Assembly (NCBI RefSeq): GCF_013155295.1
Contig: NZ_JABJXT010000019.1
Span: 1-64,000 of the forward strand
Direction of reading: 5' to 3'
Source: Pseudogemmobacter hezensis
GTDB taxonomy: Bacteria > Pseudomonadota > Alphaproteobacteria > Rhodobacterales > Rhodobacteraceae
Length of the DNA stretch: 64,000 bases
Shown: positions 62,542 through 64,000 of the stretch, in pieces
Numbering within the stretch: the stretch's first letter is position 1
Layout of the letters: each line of letters opens with the position of its first letter
Position numbers and translations under genes: made by a program
The notes under the pieces: generated by a model
Told to the model about the DNA's origin: nothing
Databases searched by the model: none
The model's input: the letters and a program-made list of their open reading frames with translations, nothing else

Positions 62542-63179
62542 TGGTCGGCCTTCCCGGATTCGATCTCTTCGGCCCAGCGGTCATGGTGCTGCGCCGCCCA
62601 GCGTTTTGAGACATAGCCCGTAACCATGCCGGTGATCGAGCCCCTGACCCAGATCGCCAGATAGATATGCCCCATGATCAGCAGGATCAGCCCGATCCCG
62701 GCCACCGAATGCGCCAGGATCGCCAGGCGCAGCACCCAGATCGGGAAATATTCCGCGAAATAGGCCCGCCACATGATCAGGCCGGAAATCAGCAGCACCA
62801 CGATCGAGGCCATGATCAGCCAGAACAGCACTTTCTGCCCGGCGTTATACTTGCCGATCCTGAGCTTGCGCGAGTGATCGCCCGCCAGCACCGGGACCAC
62901 ATTCTGGAACCAGATCTTATCGGTCCGCGCCGGCAGATTGTGATGCATAAAGCGTTTGAACATATAGCAAAGGCCCAGGAATACCGCGATCCCGAAGAAG
63001 GGATGCAGCACCCGCGCCATTTGCGGCGTGCCAAGGAATGAGGACATCCAGGAGAAGGTCGGGAAGAACCAGGAGATCCCCGAGGTCGCCGCGAAGAAGA
63101 AGCAGACCACGATGCTCCAGTGGCAAAGCCGCTCCAGGAATTTCGTGCGCAGGATCTGGTCTTTTTTGGGTTTGCCCAT
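62538..63179 (-). CDS. fdoI: Formate dehydrogenase gamma subunit, cytochrome b556
   Basis: A 213-residue membrane subunit with four helices (about 20-40, 55-75, 115-135, 150-172). It passes electrons from the iron-sulfur subunit to quinone through two b hemes; His residues in RLCHWSIV, HPFFGIAV and LAHSVAGIG-type helices are likely ligands. The size and the HWSIV start match FdoI/FdnI. It lies 10 bp after the beta-subunit gene and overlaps fdhE. Confidence 0.94.
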   Translation of the reverse strand: MGKPKKDQILRTKFLERLCHWSIVVCFFFAATSGISWFFPTFSWMSSFLGTPQMARVLHPFFGIAVFLGLCYMFKRFMHHNLPARTDKIWFQNVVPVLAGDHSRKLRIGKYNAGQKVLFWLIMASIVVLLISGLIMWRAYFAEYFPIWVLRLAILAHSVAGIGLILLIMGHIYLAIWVRGSITGMVTGYVSKRWAAQHHDRWAEEIESGKADH

Positions 63180-63189
63180 GATGTCCCCC

Positions 63190-64000
63190 TTACTCTGCCG
63201 CGTGTTTCGAGATCGGCGTCACATTCGTCGGGGGCTCTTCGGGCAGCTTGCCGTCCGATCCCTCGGGGTGATCATCATCGTCGGTGGTATTGGGGCCAAC
63301 GCCGATGAAATGCGCCGCCATCGCGCCGACGGCGACCGCCCCGGCCACAGCTGCCGCAGGTTTCAGCAGATCCTTCCAGCCCTCAACGATGGGCGAGATT
63401 TTCGGATCTTTGGGCAGGCCTGCGTAACGCTCGGGGTCGTCGGCATGTTGCAGCACATACATCACATGCGTGCCACCAACGCCTGCGGGGTCATAGAGAC
63501 CGGCGTTTTCATAGCCGCGCTCGTTCAGCTCGGCCACGCGGGTCGCGGCCAGATCTTTCATCTCTTCTTTCGAGCCGAAGGCAATCGCGCCGGTCGGGCA
63601 GGTTTTCGCACAGGCCGGGGCCTGGCCCACCGCCAGACGATCCGAGCAGAGCGTGCATTTATAGGCCTTGTGATCCTGTTTTGAGATCCGCGGCACGTTG
63701 AACGGACAGCCCGCCACGCAATAGCCGCAGCCGACACAGAGGTCAGACTGGAAATCGACCACGCCATTTGCATATTGCACAATCGCGCCGGGGATCGGGC
63801 AGGCTTTCAGACAGCCCGGATCCTCGCAATGCATGCAGCCGTCCTTGCGGATCAGCCATTCGAACTTGTCGTTTTCATCGACATGCTCGGTGAAGCGCAT
63901 CAGCGTCCAGGTTTCGGGATGCAGGTCGGCGGGGTTGTCATAGACGCCGACGTTGTTTTCCACCGGGCCGCGCAGATCGTTCCACTCGTTACACGCCACC
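63190..64000 (-). CDS. fdoH: Formate dehydrogenase beta subunit (partial, cut by window edge)
   Basis: The 3' part of the iron-sulfur subunit, about 270 residues; the 5' end lies outside the window. Three ferredoxin-type cysteine clusters are visible: [29 protein letters not shown] and [26 protein letters not shown]. The first cluster is cut, leaving VACNEWNDL at the edge. The C-terminal helix ([21 protein letters not shown]) anchors it to the cytochrome. [21 protein letters not shown] matches FdnH/FdoH. The catalytic subunit should follow outside the window. Confidence 0.95.
   Translation of the reverse strand, partial: VACNEWNDLRGPVENNVGVYDNPADLHPETWTLMRFTEHVDENDKFEWLIRKDGCMHCEDPGCLKACPIPGAIVQYANGVVDFQSDLCVGCGYCVAGCPFNVPRISKQDHKAYKCTLCSDRLAVGQAPACAKTCPTGAIAFGSKEEMKDLAATRVAELNERGYENAGLYDPAGVGGTHVMYVLQHADDPERYAGLPKDPKISPIVEGWKDLLKPAAAVAGAVAVGAMAAHFIGVGPNTTDDDDHPEGSDGKLPEEPPTNVTPISKHAAE

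Noticed and set aside
1-64000. tRNA, rRNA, CRISPR arrays, insertion sequences or prophage genes
   Set aside because: None was seen: no T-loop-like or repeat-spacer pattern, and no transposase, integrase or phage structural protein.

Overview
The window looks like a chromosomal segment of an alphaproteobacterium of the Rhodobacterales (Paracoccaceae-like). The coding GC is high with strong third-position bias. The flagellar block runs fliL-flgH-flgA-flgG-flgF-fliQ-fliE-flgC-flgB against a divergent fliI. There is also a Tad/Cpa pilus block and an Aap-type amino-acid transporter. I see no rRNA, tRNA, CRISPR array, insertion sequence or phage module. These are readings by eye; no database search was possible.

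Layout. 1-1002: no supportable gene. 1003-6849: flagellar rod, ring and export genes; flgH is interrupted by an in-frame TAA. 6900-12740: clpB with an RpoH-like promoter, two proteins of unknown function, a TolB-like propeller and pyrF. 12865-21021: a partial Tad pilus operon (Flp-like pilin, cpaB, cpaE, cpaF, tadB, tadC) followed by a large membrane hybrid histidine kinase. 21270-23373: a decayed siderophore locus with a broken siderophore-interacting reductase and a FepC-like ATPase in ruins. 23374-30364: an aldo/keto reductase, a hydroxyacyl-CoA-dehydrogenase-like enzyme, an amino-acid ABC transporter without its ATPase gene, and a SAM methyltransferase. 30479-45477: an iron-acquisition island with three TonB-dependent receptors, a PfeRS-like two-component system, a FecIR sigma/anti-sigma pair, a YncE-type propeller and a DUF3649/PepSY/DUF3325 membrane set. 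45761-48550: acnB. 49043-55465: a sulfur-scavenging cluster (FMN reductase, SsuACB-like transporter, small membrane protein, YghZ-type reductase, SfnB-like monooxygenase). 55526-59407: a UDP-glucuronate-epimerase-like gene and a probable D-apiose oxidation pair (apsD-apnL). 59573-61213: kdsA-kdsB for Kdo synthesis. 61238-61606: a compositionally odd orphan. 61705-64000: fdhE, fdoI and fdoH of a respiratory formate dehydrogenase, the last cut by the window edge.

How the parts fit. The iron island has outer-membrane uptake and two kinds of surface signalling, but no intact inner-membrane siderophore ABC transporter. The one nearby (21.3-22.8 kb) is broken. The PepSY/DUF3649/DUF3325 set may release iron in the periplasm instead. 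The sulfur cluster pairs a flavin reductase with an FMNH2-dependent oxygenase and a transporter, a common design for using organosulfur compounds. No single unmistakably new system stands out. The most useful leads are the apsD-apnL pair, the sulfur cluster with its two unassigned members, the matched palindromes upstream of the amino-acid transporter, the 27-bp repeat in the FecA-like receptor, and the decay seen in flgH and the siderophore locus.
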